From positions 1,790,001-1,854,000 of the forward strand of contig NZ_CP137624.1 of NCBI RefSeq assembly GCF_033880585.1: 64,000 nt of DNA. The letters are read 5' to 3'. The notes under the pieces were generated by a model, which did not search any database, was not told where the DNA came from, and saw only the letters and a program-made list of their open reading frames with translations. This document shows positions 36,069-45,679 of this stretch, one piece after another. Made by a program: the position numbers and the translations under genes. Source of the DNA: Lysinibacillus louembei. GTDB taxonomy: Bacteria; Bacillota; Bacilli; Bacillales_A; Planococcaceae. Within the stretch, counting starts at the first letter, position 1, and each line of letters starts with the position of its first letter.

Positions 36069-37307
36069 TTAAAGTCCTCCTAAAGTTGGCTGTGGTTCAG
36101 TTTTTGTACGAGTTGGTTTTGTATTTAATAAAGTAAAAATAGAAATGCATGTAAAAATAAAGACGGCTGCACCCATTATTAAATAAGTGTTACGGAAGCC
36201 AACATCATCATAAAGTAGACCTGCAATTGGCGATAAAATAGATGCCCCGATTTGTGAGGCAAATTGGAAGCCTACTAAATAAAGGATAGATGATAAACGT
36301 GTATCAAAATTAGCTGCTAAATATTTAAAAATAGCAATGAGCATAATAGGTAACTCAAAGGCATGGATAAGCTTCATTCCAGAAATACCAATTGGTCCGT
36401 CCACCATACCAGAACCAATAATACGGAAAGCCATTAAATAGCCTGCTAATATTAAGCTTTTCTTTGCCCCAAGCTTGTTGACAATAAATGGGGCAGCAAA
36501 CATCATGCCTGCCTCTAAAAATACTTGGAACGAGTTTAAGTAGCCGAATACTTGATTACCTAAAGCTTCATTAGAGAATAATGATGAGTAATAAATCGGG
36601 AATTGCTGATCATAAACACTATAAATACAAGTTACGCCAATGATATAGAGCATGAAGAACCAAAAGTCCTTTAGCTTAAATAAGTTGCCTACATCTTTAA
36701 AAGTGATGGATTCTGCTTTTTCTATTTCATCGTGGGACATCTCAATTTTAATAGAGAAAATAATACCCACTAGAATAAGGGCTGACACACTAGCAATCCA
36801 GAAGTTAATGTTTGGATTAATATTGAATAATTGCCCTGCAAAGAATGTAGCTGCTGCCCATCCTAATGAGCCCCACATTCTTGATTTGCCATATTCAAAG
36901 TCATATTTACGTCCCACTTTTTCAATATAGGATTCGATAGCACCAATTCCTGCTAGAAAAGCCATTCCTAAATAAAGCCCACCGACGATAGCACCAAGTA
37001 ACACATTGTATTGTAATAAAGGACCATAAACGAAAATGTAAAAAGGGCCAACAAAGACAAGTAACAGGCTAATGAAGAATAGGATATTTTTCTTTAAGCC
37101 AATCTTATCGGAAATATAGCCATAGAGTGGTTGCATACATAAAGCAAAGATCGCATTGATTGAAAAAATAATGCCTGTTGCAGAGCCACTTAAATTGATT
37201 TCTTGCCCTAACCAAATGGAAAACAATGAATAACTAGATGACCAAGTAAAGAAGAAAAAGAAAAAATAAGCACTGAGCTTCCAATAGAGGTTTTTTGATG
37301 TTTGCAT
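36069..37307 (-). CDS. Oligosaccharide:H+ symporter (CscB/LacY-type sucrose permease)
   Basis: A 412-aa twelve-helix MFS transporter of the OHS family. The WSSSYSLFSIWLGQ opening, the YGYISDKIGLKKN motif A after helix 2 and the FEYGKSRMWGSLGWA segment resemble LacY/CscB. The ATG at 37307 is chosen for its AAAGGAG. It is the first gene of the operon and therefore probably carries sucrose. With the sucrase and fructokinase it forms a non-PTS route like the E. coli csc genes. Confidence 0.9.
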   Translation of the reverse strand: MQTSKNLYWKLSAYFFFFFFTWSSSYSLFSIWLGQEINLSGSATGIIFSINAIFALCMQPLYGYISDKIGLKKNILFFISLLLVFVGPFYIFVYGPLLQYNVLLGAIVGGLYLGMAFLAGIGAIESYIEKVGRKYDFEYGKSRMWGSLGWAAATFFAGQLFNINPNINFWIASVSALILVGIIFSIKIEMSHDEIEKAESITFKDVGNLFKLKDFWFFMLYIIGVTCIYSVYDQQFPIYYSSLFSNEALGNQVFGYLNSFQVFLEAGMMFAAPFIVNKLGAKKSLILAGYLMAFRIIGSGMVDGPIGISGMKLIHAFELPIMLIAIFKYLAANFDTRLSSILYLVGFQFASQIGASILSPIAGLLYDDVGFRNTYLIMGAAVFIFTCISIFTLLNTKPTRTKTEPQPTLGGL

Positions 37308-37363
37308 AAAGTACACTCCTTTGAATTGTTTTATATTTTAAAAATTTAGTTTTTTATAAAAAT

Positions 37364-37377
37364 TGTAATCGCTTGCA
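37364..37377. promoter_or_regulatory. Catabolite-responsive element (cre)
   Basis: Read on the minus strand, TGCAAGCGATTACA matches the cre pattern TGWAANCGNTNWCA at 13 of 14 positions. It lies between the sucrose operators and the permease gene, in line with CcpA control. Confidence 0.7.
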
Positions 37378-37388
37378 AGATTATTGTA

Positions 37389-37404
37389 TGTCAACCGGTT
37401 TCAT
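37389..37404. promoter_or_regulatory. Putative LacI-type operator O1
   Basis: TGTCAACCGGTTTCAT has the CCGG-centred form with AACCGGTT core typical of LacI-family sites; it lies one base from O2 in the divergent intergenic region. Confidence 0.7.
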
Positions 37405-37405
37405 A

Positions 37406-37421
37406 TGTCAATCGGTTGACA
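37406..37421. promoter_or_regulatory. Putative LacI-type operator O2
   Basis: TGTCAATCGGTTGACA is a near-perfect palindrome, 17 bp centre to centre from O1. Together they could control both the operon and the divergent repressor gene. Confidence 0.75.
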
Positions 37422-37520
37422 TAAAAATAGAATGGAGAATATCATCTCAAGAGTTATCGTCAAGCATTACAAATTCATCTATAATAGAGTGAAATAACTG
37501 TACTGAAAAGGAGGCACGCT

Positions 37521-38504
37521 ATGAAGCCGAAAATTAGTGATGTGGCAAAAGTGGCAGGTGTATCACCGACAACCGTCTCACGTGTTTTAAATAACCGTGG
37601 CTATATTAGCCAAGAAACAAGAGACAATGTGGAGCGTGCCATGAAAAAGCTGAATTATTTTCCAAATGATGTGGCTCGTTCATTATTTAATAAACGTACC
37701 AATTTAATTGGCATTATTGTGCCACAAACGAGCAATCCGTTTTTTGGTGAGCTAACTTTCCATATTGAAAGTATTTGTGCCTCATTGCACTATAAAGTAT
37801 TGCTTTGTAATAGCTTAAATAGGGTAGATAAAGAGAAAAGTTATTGGGAAATGCTAATGCGTAATCAGGTGGATGGTGTCATCGCTGTAACTTATAATCG
37901 TGGTTTAGTTAATGCTCATGAAAAGCCATTACCGATTGTGACAATTGACCATTATTTGTCTCCAACGATCCCAGTCGTTTCTTCTGATAATTATGCTGGT
38001 GGTGTACAAGCTACAGAGTTATTGATAGCGAAAGGGTGTCAGCATATTCTTCATATTAACGGTCCATTAAAGCTCGAAACACCTGCCAATTTAAGACGTA
38101 AAGGCTATGAGACTGTAATGCAGGAGCATGGACGAACAGCGATTACATATGAAATAGCAAATGCACTGAATCGAGGCGAGCAACAAAAGGTCATTGCCCA
38201 GCTTTTTCGAGAGCATCCACAAGTTGATGGTATTTTTGCTAGTGATGATTTAATTGCAGCTACTTTAATAGCAGAGGCACAAAAGTATGGCAAGCATATC
38301 CCAAAAGATTTAAAAGTGATTGGCTATGATGGCACCGAAACCTGCCAAACATTATTGCCAAGCCTAACGACGATACGTCAGCCGATTGAATTAATTGCAC
38401 AAAAGGCTGTGGAGGTTTTATTGAAGGAAATTGAAGGGGATTATGAACAAGAGGAAATGGATATTTGTTTACCTGTGCAATTAATTGAGGGAACAACAAC
38501 ATAA
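37521..38504 (+). CDS. scrR: LacI-family sucrose operon repressor
   Basis: A 327-aa regulator. The N-terminal helix-turn-helix reads ISDVAKVAGVSPTTVSRVLN (residues 4-23), followed by a hinge and a periplasmic-binding-protein-like effector domain with LIGIIVPQTSNPFF and GIFASDDLIA. AAGGAGG precedes the ATG. It is divergent from the sucrose operon with the paired operators between. The inducer is likely sucrose, fructose or a derivative. Confidence 0.92.
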   Translation: MKPKISDVAKVAGVSPTTVSRVLNNRGYISQETRDNVERAMKKLNYFPNDVARSLFNKRTNLIGIIVPQTSNPFFGELTFHIESICASLHYKVLLCNSLNRVDKEKSYWEMLMRNQVDGVIAVTYNRGLVNAHEKPLPIVTIDHYLSPTIPVVSSDNYAGGVQATELLIAKGCQHILHINGPLKLETPANLRRKGYETVMQEHGRTAITYEIANALNRGEQQKVIAQLFREHPQVDGIFASDDLIAATLIAEAQKYGKHIPKDLKVIGYDGTETCQTLLPSLTTIRQPIELIAQKAVEVLLKEIEGDYEQEEMDICLPVQLIEGTTT

Positions 38505-38585
38505 AGAAATGTGCAAAACTGTGTTCTAACTTTCATCATTTTACTTACACTGATTATAGGTAGAGATGAAGGGGGAATAGAGACA

Positions 38586-39839
38586 GTGAAAAAAATAAGC
38601 ATAATAGCACTGTTGCTCTTTGGAGTATATGTGTTTTGTATGTATAGCTATATAGTGAGCAATAGCAGTATAATTCCACAAGCATTACAAGGAACAGCGG
38701 CAGATCCTGTGATGTTTATGTCTGGTAGGGAGCTTTACTTAAGTGAGGAATATTCAAAAATACGCAATTTTTTATTTTTTATTGCTACACCATTGGAATG
38801 GCTTCTTTACTTTTTAATACTTGTTATGGGGGTATCACGTTATTTTGAAAAGGTAGCAACAGCTCAATCGAAATGGCGATTAGTACAAAATGCAGGCTAT
38901 TTATTTTTCCTGTCAGGCTTCCTGTATATTATATTGTTACCGTTCAATTATTATCGCTACTCACTTAGTAAAAGCTATGGGATTAGTACACAAACATTGT
39001 CATCATGGCTACGGGATGGTTTGGTTGATTTTGCTGTCAGCTTTGTGACGATGTTTATTATTATAACGGTGTTATATTGGCTAATCCGTAAAAGTGCAAA
39101 GCGTTGGTGGCTGTATGCTTGGTTATTGACGATTCCAATGACGCTTTTTGCGACGTTTATTCAGCCTGTAGTTATTGCGCCATTATACAATGATTTTTAC
39201 CCGTTGCAAAATAAGGAGCTAGAGACGAAAATTTTAGAGTTTGCTGGACAGGCACATATACCAGCTACACATGTCTATGAAGTCAATATGGCAGAGAAAA
39301 CGAATGCTTTAAATGCCTATGTGACGGGCATTGGCAGTAACGCTAGAATTGTGCTATGGGACACAACCTTGAATCGTTTATTGGAGGATGAAGTGCTATT
39401 TATTATGGCACACGAGATGGGACATTATGTGGAAAAACATATTTATTGGGGTATAGCAAGTTATTTAGCCTTAGCGCTTGTAGGATTTTGGCTAACAGCG
39501 AAAGCGATGTCATGGCTGATTGCGCGCTATGGGCGCTTGTTACACATTGATAAAGTAAGTGATGTTCGTTCATTCCCACTTTTTTTACTAATACTATCAA
39601 TGTTGCTATTTCTGTCGAGCCCATTGTCAAATTATGTGTCAAGGTATCAGGAGATAAGAGCAGATGATTATGCTATTGCTCTCACAAAGGATAAGCAAGC
39701 AGCCGTGTCTGCCTTTCAAAAGTTGACAATTGCTGGTTTGAGTGAGGTCAATCCACCGACACTTGTGAAATGGTTCCGCTATACACATCCAACAATGCTA
39801 GAAAGAATTCAAAAAGTAGATGAAGAAGAGTCTAAATGA
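38586..39839 (+). CDS. M48-family CAAX-type membrane metallopeptidase
   Basis: A 417-aa membrane protein related to Ste24. It has several helices before and after the zinc motif HEMGH (in IMAHEMGHYVE, about residue 276); a further acidic zinc ligand is in EIRADDYA (about 358). An EKTNALNAYVTG segment precedes the motif, as in Ste24. The GTG at 38586 is chosen because GGGGGAA precedes it; the frame is open further upstream without a site. It follows scrR on the same strand but is unlikely to be functionally linked. Confidence 0.92.
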   Translation: MKKISIIALLLFGVYVFCMYSYIVSNSSIIPQALQGTAADPVMFMSGRELYLSEEYSKIRNFLFFIATPLEWLLYFLILVMGVSRYFEKVATAQSKWRLVQNAGYLFFLSGFLYIILLPFNYYRYSLSKSYGISTQTLSSWLRDGLVDFAVSFVTMFIIITVLYWLIRKSAKRWWLYAWLLTIPMTLFATFIQPVVIAPLYNDFYPLQNKELETKILEFAGQAHIPATHVYEVNMAEKTNALNAYVTGIGSNARIVLWDTTLNRLLEDEVLFIMAHEMGHYVEKHIYWGIASYLALALVGFWLTAKAMSWLIARYGRLLHIDKVSDVRSFPLFLLILSMLLFLSSPLSNYVSRYQEIRADDYAIALTKDKQAAVSAFQKLTIAGLSEVNPPTLVKWFRYTHPTMLERIQKVDEEESK

Positions 39840-39843
39840 TTTC

Positions 39844-39885
39844 AACTTGATTCAGTGGGTGTCCAAACATCCGCTGAATCAAGTT
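39844..39885 (+). terminator. Terminator-like hairpin of the TTGATTCAG type
   Basis: AACTTGATTCAGTGGGTG (39844-39861) pairs with CATCCGCTGAATCAAGTT (39868-39885), 5 bases after the M48 stop. Related to the hairpin at 29194-29236. Confidence 0.7.
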
Positions 39886-39952
39886 CGAACAATACAGGGT
39901 GTTAAATTCACTAAATTATCGAAGGAATCGAATTGATTTTTTATACTTTTAA

Positions 39953-40198
39953 TTAAAGTGCCATTTTTCGAGAAAACAGCTTGGTAGTGCCATATGCAAC
40001 AGCTGCTGCAATCACTGCAACGATTGTAGCAGCTACATAATTTGGCTCTGCTGTTACAATCACAGCCTCTGTTCCAACTGCAACCGTTGTTGGATCAAAT
40101 GTTGGTGTGTAGAACAATGTAAGTAGGATGCCTGAGCTGATTTGTATAATAAAGTAGGCAGCTATGAACACACCGATATATAACATAAATTTCTTCAA
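39953..40198 (-). CDS. Small two-helix membrane protein
   Basis: An 81-aa protein with two hydrophobic stretches (about residues 5-29 and 53-70) separated by a short polar segment and ended by a basic tail (KLFSRKMAL). The TTG at 40198 has AAGGAGG at a good distance. I do not recognise the family. It is transcribed alone between the M48 gene and the methyltransferase. Confidence 0.7.
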   Translation of the reverse strand: MKKFMLYIGVFIAAYFIIQISSGILLTLFYTPTFDPTTVAVGTEAVIVTAEPNYVAATIVAVIAAAVAYGTTKLFSRKMAL

Positions 40199-40247
40199 AT
40201 GAATCCCTCCTTCTTATTCCATACGAATGAAAAAGAGTAAAGTTTCG

Positions 40248-40850
40248 TCATTTTTTACAATCCATTATAAACATTGAAGCGTCCTGTGCCATAAATATTT
40301 TTTCACCATGGTAAAAGGTTTCAGAGTGGCAATGGTGATAGCCGACTTTTGTTAAGAGGGAAGCTAATTCCTTTTGCTCAAAGCCGTTGTGAACCATGTC
40401 TGATACGACTTTTTCATTTTTATCAAAATCGACAATGAGGAGGTGCCCACCTTCATTTAACATGTCATAAAGCTTTGACAATACAAATTCCGTATTCTCA
40501 ATATGCAGCAATACTTGTGCCATAAAAATATAGTCAACACGTAGCTTGTTTGTGCTTACATTTTCAATATCAATACAGTGGGTAGAGGCATTTTGAAGAT
40601 TGAATTTTTCAATTTTCTTCTGTATTTCATCTACCATATTTTGCGCGGCATCCACAAAAAGCACAGATTGAAAATCATTGAGTAACTGCATACCAACAAG
40701 TCCTGTACCACAGCCAAAATCGATAGCTGTTTTATTTGTAGCATCCACTAACTGCTCACGAATTGCATTGGCCGCTATTCGTGCAATAGCCATTCTTTCA
40801 TCTGTATCATAGCTGCCAGCTATTCTTTCAAAAATATCGAGGTTTCCCAT
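40248..40850 (-). CDS. Class I SAM-dependent methyltransferase
   Basis: A 200-aa enzyme with SAM motif I AIDFGCGTGLVGMQL (about residues 42-56), motif II FVDAAQNM and motif III YIFMAQVLLHIEN. It belongs to the UbiE/Coq5-like group of small-molecule methyltransferases. Its AT-rich flanks have no clear operon partner. The substrate is unknown. Confidence 0.9.
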   Translation of the reverse strand: MGNLDIFERIAGSYDTDERMAIARIAANAIREQLVDATNKTAIDFGCGTGLVGMQLLNDFQSVLFVDAAQNMVDEIQKKIEKFNLQNASTHCIDIENVSTNKLRVDYIFMAQVLLHIENTEFVLSKLYDMLNEGGHLLIVDFDKNEKVVSDMVHNGFEQKELASLLTKVGYHHCHSETFYHGEKIFMAQDASMFIMDCKK

Positions 40851-40953
40851 TGGATAAGCTCCTTTACTGAAAAAATTATGTTATTGTAGTCAAGAGAGTT
40901 TGGTGTTACTAGTATAATTCAAATGCTCTCTGGAATGGAAAGGATTGAATCGA

Positions 40954-42147
40954 TTGAATACACAGTCTAAAAAAATACATAGTAAGAAGTTATGGTTTGT
41001 ATTGATTTTAGGGTCACTGACCGCATTTGGTCCACTGTCACTCGATATGTATTTACCAGCATTGCCATTAGTTGCAACAGATTTAGCAACGTCAGCATCG
41101 CTTGTGCAAATGAGTCTTACCGCTTGTTTATTAGGGCTAGCACTTGGACAATTGCTTTTCGGACCATTAAGCGATATTCATGGTCGACGACGCCCGTTAC
41201 TTTTTACATTGCTTATCTATGCATTCGCCTCTTTGTTATGCGCATTTAGCACATCAATATGGATATTTATTGTATTGCGCTTTATTCAAGGATTTGCAGG
41301 AGCAGCAGGGCTAGTGATTGCACGAGCCTCGGCAAGGGATATGTATTCAGGTAAAGAGCTAACGAAATTTGTGGCACTGCTATCATTAGTGAATGGAGCA
41401 GCACCAATATTAGCACCTATTTTTGGTGGTGCTGTGTTACGCTTTGTCGCATGGCCTGCTGTCTTCATTATTTTAAGTGTCATAGGTGTTGTCATGTTTT
41501 TAGCAGTTGCCTTTACATTGACAGAAACATTACCGAAAGAGAGGCGGGCAGAGGGGGGAATGCTTGCAACTGTTAAAACATTTCATCTGCTGTTAAAGGA
41601 CCGTGTTTTCATGGGAATTGCACTATCACAGGCACTAATTTCCATGAGTATGTTTGCCTATATCGCAGGCTCTCCTTTCGTATTGCAAAATATTTATGGT
41701 GCAACACCGCAGCAGTTTTCCTTTATTTTTGCCGCAAATGGTATTGGAATTATCATCGCAGCACAAGTAACAGGAAGACTAGCTAATCGTATGGAGGAAA
41801 AGAAGTTGCTGCTTTATGGCATTATGATGTCATTTAGCGGAGCATTGTTATTGCTGTTAACGATTTTGCTGCAAGGTCCAATTTGGCTTGTATTAATCGC
41901 TTTATTTTTTGTCGTTTCGAGCGTTGGTATTGTGGGGACAACCGCATTTTCATTAGCGATGGAAAGACAAGGAAGGGCAGCAGGAAGTGCCTCTGCATTT
42001 TTAGGTATTTTGCCATTTGGTGGTGGGGCGCTCGTTTCACCATTAGTCGGTATTGCTGGTGATTTCACAGCCGTTCCGATGGGAATTACGATATTTGCCT
42101 GCAGCTCGTTAGCTGTAATTATTTATAGTTTGATTGCAAAAAGCTGA
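40954..42147 (+). CDS. Bcr/CflA-type multidrug efflux MFS transporter
   Basis: About 397 aa with twelve helices. The opening GPLSLDMYLPALP is the hallmark of the Bcr/CflA (DHA1) group, followed by motif A GPLSDIHGRRRP and the FIQGFAGAAGLVIARA segment. Members export chloramphenicol, bicyclomycin or similar drugs; the substrate here is unknown. GGAAAGGA lies before it, and the TTG at 40954 is better spaced than the TTG at 40945. Confidence 0.9.
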   Translation: MNTQSKKIHSKKLWFVLILGSLTAFGPLSLDMYLPALPLVATDLATSASLVQMSLTACLLGLALGQLLFGPLSDIHGRRRPLLFTLLIYAFASLLCAFSTSIWIFIVLRFIQGFAGAAGLVIARASARDMYSGKELTKFVALLSLVNGAAPILAPIFGGAVLRFVAWPAVFIILSVIGVVMFLAVAFTLTETLPKERRAEGGMLATVKTFHLLLKDRVFMGIALSQALISMSMFAYIAGSPFVLQNIYGATPQQFSFIFAANGIGIIIAAQVTGRLANRMEEKKLLLYGIMMSFSGALLLLLTILLQGPIWLVLIALFFVVSSVGIVGTTAFSLAMERQGRAAGSASAFLGILPFGGGALVSPLVGIAGDFTAVPMGITIFACSSLAVIIYSLIAKS

Positions 42148-42157
42148 AGGATGTCCT

Positions 42158-42439
42158 TCAGCTTTCTTCATTTTCGATGAATTGCTGGATTGCTTTTATC
42201 ACGATATCAGGGTTTTCCAAATGAATTGAATGCTGGCAGCTTGTTTGAATTTGCGTTGTTTTTGCAGTGAGCTGACTTAATAAGCTTTGATGCTCTACCC
42301 ATGTTGAATCTGTATTATTAGAAGATAAAACAATAATAGGTAAATCAGCCTTTAAAGCTGGAGCAGTTACAACTTGCATCGCGGATAGCTCACTATATAA
42401 AAATTCATTGTATAAATAAAAATATACAGTGTAGGACGA
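42158..42439 (-). pseudogene. C-terminal remnant of an alpha/beta hydrolase
   Basis: The frame is open from 42439 and codes for the last third of an alpha/beta hydrolase: ADLPIIVLSS, a run of polar residues, and HSIHLENPDIVIKAI with the catalytic-His region. The nucleophile Ser region and everything upstream are missing, and there is no ribosome site. A 73-codon ATG frame (42158-42379) within it is probably not a real start. The rest of 42440-42537 holds nothing I recognise. Confidence 0.75.
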
Positions 42440-42537
42440 TTAGGCTTAGGAAAAGGTTACTAGAAAGGGGGGGATTTGTTAGCAAGCTACAATAAGAAAA
42501 AATAGCTGTAAAGGATTGCTCCACAGCTATCTTTTCG

Positions 42538-45500
42538 TTAATTTGGCAATGTAAAGCTCACTGTTGTTCCTTCATTCAGCTTACTTGTGATAGAGAGACC
42601 TTTACCGTAGAGACGTTGAAGTCGCTGTTCGGTATTGAGTAAGCCAATACCTCTTTGTTCACTTGGACTAATGTTAAATAGGCTTTGTACTTGCCCCTCA
42701 CTCATACCTACACCATCATCTATAATGGAAATTTCAGTTCCAAGCTCCTTGCTATGAATACGGATTGTGACAGTTCCTCCTGAAACTTTTTCAAGTATCC
42801 CATGATTGATCGCATTTTCTACAAGGGTTTGTAGCACTAACGGGGGAATCATGACGCTATCCTCTAAATCATCAGCATCCCATACTATGTGTAAGCGGTC
42901 CTCAAAACGTGTTTGTTCAATGTATAAATACGATTTAAGTAGCTCAAGCTCAGATGAGATTGGAATTGTTTGATGTACGTTTTTGAGTTGGAAGCTACTT
43001 TGCAAGTAATAGCTAAATTGATCAAGCAATGTCAGCATTTTTTGGAAATCTATTTCACTAAGTGAAATGATGGCATTAATCGTATTTAATATAAAATGAG
43101 GGCGAAGCTGAGCTTGAAGCCAAGCAGCCTCCACACCAAGTCGATCACGAATCGATGCTTGCAATGCGGTTAAAGCATGTACACGTGCACGGAGTTCTAA
43201 TGCTTCAACAGGCTTTGTTACATAATCGTTAGCCCCGGCCACAAATCCAGCATAAATATCCTCTACATTGCTACGTGCTGTAAGTAAAATAATTGGCAGC
43301 TCAGATAGAGCATAATGTTCACGAATTGCATGTGTTAGTTCATAACCAGACATATTTGGCATCATGACATCAGAAATGACTAGATCCCACTTTTCTTTTT
43401 TTAATTGATATAATGCTTCATGTCCACTTGTAACAGTTGTCATTTCATAGTTTTCTTTTGATAATACATTGACAAGTATTTTTAAATTGACTGCATCATC
43501 ATCGACAATTAGTATTTTGGGTTTATTTACAAGAAAACCTTCAGTTGTTGAGCTACTTTGCATTGGTGTATGTGATAAAAAACTATTGTCCGCTGTAGTG
43601 AGATATTTCGCATCCATTGTTGGCGTCAGAGTTAAATTTGTTTCTTCCTGTAATGTGTCGTCTGCTAAAGGCAATGTAAATGTAAAGATAGAGCCTTGTC
43701 CAACAATAGAAGAAACGCTAATTGTGCCATTCTGCATGTGTACAAGCTGCTGGCAAATATTCAAGCCTAAACCAAGCCCACCACCGATTGATGTCATGCT
43801 TGAATCGCCCTGCTCATATGGAGAAAATATAACAGGCAGTAACTCTGGTTGAATACCGATACCTGTATCTTTTACATGAATATGCGCGATGTCATCTTTC
43901 GTTTCTGCTTCGATGGTAATACTACCTTCATGTGTATATTTAATAGCATTATGCAATAAATTAAACAAAATTTGAATGAGGCGGTTGCTATCAGCTGCTA
44001 CATTTGGGAAATCATTTGCAATGTGCACATCAATTCGAACATTTTTCTGCTCGATTAGCACATTTAACATATCGACAACACCAACAACAGTTGCTTGCAA
44101 ATTAACAGCTTTTTTATTCAATTGAATACGATGCTCTTTTAAACGTGTAATATCCAACAAGTCATCTAATGTTCGCGCCATATGACGAGCAATTGTTAGC
44201 TGTAGCTTTAAATCTTCCATAAACTCATTATTTAATGGTGCTTTCGCATTTTGCAGTATGGATTGTGTAATATTGATAATACCGTGCAAAGGATTGCGTA
44301 ATTCATGTGACGTATTCGCTAAAAAATTATCTTTTTGTTTCATTTCTTTTTGGAGCTGTGTTGCTAGCTGTTCATTTGACTTATTTAAAACAGAAAGATG
44401 CTCGTTTTGCTGATGAATTTTTCGAATGGAATGTGCAAAATCCCTACTTAACACAACAACGTGAATCATAATATAGAGGCCAATAGCTGGGAGCATAATT
44501 TCCACTCCATCGTACCAATTATTTCCGATTGCATAATCGTTAAAGAAGGCAAAAAATATTAAAAAAGTGCCTATCGCATTAACTTTTGCAATATAGTTAT
44601 TTCGACGAATACTGCGATATACGACATAAAGTAAATAGAAAAAAGTAGGAATCGTTAATGTGAACACTTTGAAAAATAAATCTTGGAAAAAGACTGGCTG
44701 TGTAAAAGAAATTATAATAATTAGGCTTAAATGGATTACTACTAAAAAATACATCACTTTTTTTGAAAATTCTTGCTCATGCCATTTCCATAGTAGCATT
44801 ACATAAAACATAGATGTAGCGGTTGTTAAAATATACTCCAGCTGTGTCCCTGTTTCCCAAGAAATGAAGGGGAATAAAATTGTATAGTAAAAGGGAACTG
44901 CAAATAATGAGCGGATGGCGATAAGAGCTGTAAATAGTGCAAAGATAAATATAGTTGTTCCACGACTATAAAAAGCAAGTAGCAACATAAACAGGCTGAT
45001 AATAAAAATAGCACCAATTAAGAAAAGGTTTATCATTAAATCTATAGAAACTGTTCGTGACAATGCAGCCACTTCGCCAATATAAATAGGGTTTTCAAAG
45101 CCTCCGCGAATATGCGCAAAGCTTGATAGCTGAAGTGTTAATTGTACTTCAGTAGAATCTGGCATAAAATAACCAGCTTTCGGCGCCATTTCTGCTTGAT
45201 GTGTAATCGAATTTGTTCCAACAGTCCCATTTGATAATAATTCAATGTTATTCACAAAAAGTGTATAGGCACTGTACTCGTAAGGAATATAAATAGCAAG
45301 TGATTGACCGATATATCGTTCTGGAATCTTAATCGTTGTTGTGTAAGTGCCGAATGTATTCACATCACCTGTTTGATTAAGAAAAGAACTAGGGATGGAG
45401 ACAGTTGTTCCTTTTCTTCCATTCACTTCATTTGGCATAAGTAAAGCTTGCTCAAAAAACGTCCAATTGCCATTCAAGTTTGTATAAAACGTATCACTTT

Positions 45501-45609
45501 CAACTTTGCTAATATCTATAATTGTAGTTTCACTAGCAAACGCCTTCTCTCCTAAAACAAATAAACTTAAAAAAGAGAGTATAAAAAAATAAAAAGATTT
45601 CAAATTCAA
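42538..45609 (-). CDS. Hybrid sensor with two histidine-kinase modules and a receiver (7TMR-DISM type)
   Basis: About 1,023 aa. In order: signal peptide (1-28), 7TMR-DISM extracellular beta-domain (about 30-185), seven helices (about 190-385), coiled linker, HisKA with NTSHELRNPLHGI (His near 434), HATPase_c (LFNLLHNAIKY, DTGIGI, GGGLGLGL), a receiver with phospho-acceptor in VISDVMMPN (about 743), then a LytS-type kinase region RPHFILNTINAI (His near 838) and a second ATPase (VENAINHGI, GIGLLNTEQRL). The TTG at 45609 suits the AGAGGTG site; a GTG at 45618 is possible. No partner response regulator is adjacent. Confidence 0.92.
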   Translation of the reverse strand: MNLKSFYFFILSFLSLFVLGEKAFASETTIIDISKVESDTFYTNLNGNWTFFEQALLMPNEVNGRKGTTVSIPSSFLNQTGDVNTFGTYTTTIKIPERYIGQSLAIYIPYEYSAYTLFVNNIELLSNGTVGTNSITHQAEMAPKAGYFMPDSTEVQLTLQLSSFAHIRGGFENPIYIGEVAALSRTVSIDLMINLFLIGAIFIISLFMLLLAFYSRGTTIFIFALFTALIAIRSLFAVPFYYTILFPFISWETGTQLEYILTTATSMFYVMLLWKWHEQEFSKKVMYFLVVIHLSLIIIISFTQPVFFQDLFFKVFTLTIPTFFYLLYVVYRSIRRNNYIAKVNAIGTFLIFFAFFNDYAIGNNWYDGVEIMLPAIGLYIMIHVVVLSRDFAHSIRKIHQQNEHLSVLNKSNEQLATQLQKEMKQKDNFLANTSHELRNPLHGIINITQSILQNAKAPLNNEFMEDLKLQLTIARHMARTLDDLLDITRLKEHRIQLNKKAVNLQATVVGVVDMLNVLIEQKNVRIDVHIANDFPNVAADSNRLIQILFNLLHNAIKYTHEGSITIEAETKDDIAHIHVKDTGIGIQPELLPVIFSPYEQGDSSMTSIGGGLGLGLNICQQLVHMQNGTISVSSIVGQGSIFTFTLPLADDTLQEETNLTLTPTMDAKYLTTADNSFLSHTPMQSSSTTEGFLVNKPKILIVDDDAVNLKILVNVLSKENYEMTTVTSGHEALYQLKKEKWDLVISDVMMPNMSGYELTHAIREHYALSELPIILLTARSNVEDIYAGFVAGANDYVTKPVEALELRARVHALTALQASIRDRLGVEAAWLQAQLRPHFILNTINAIISLSEIDFQKMLTLLDQFSYYLQSSFQLKNVHQTIPISSELELLKSYLYIEQTRFEDRLHIVWDADDLEDSVMIPPLVLQTLVENAINHGILEKVSGGTVTIRIHSKELGTEISIIDDGVGMSEGQVQSLFNISPSEQRGIGLLNTEQRLQRLYGKGLSITSKLNEGTTVSFTLPN

Positions 45610-45679
45610 TCCAAGCACCTCTAGTCATCACACATATTTACTAGCGTTAAGTTTACTATGAAGGGGATTGAAAAAGATA

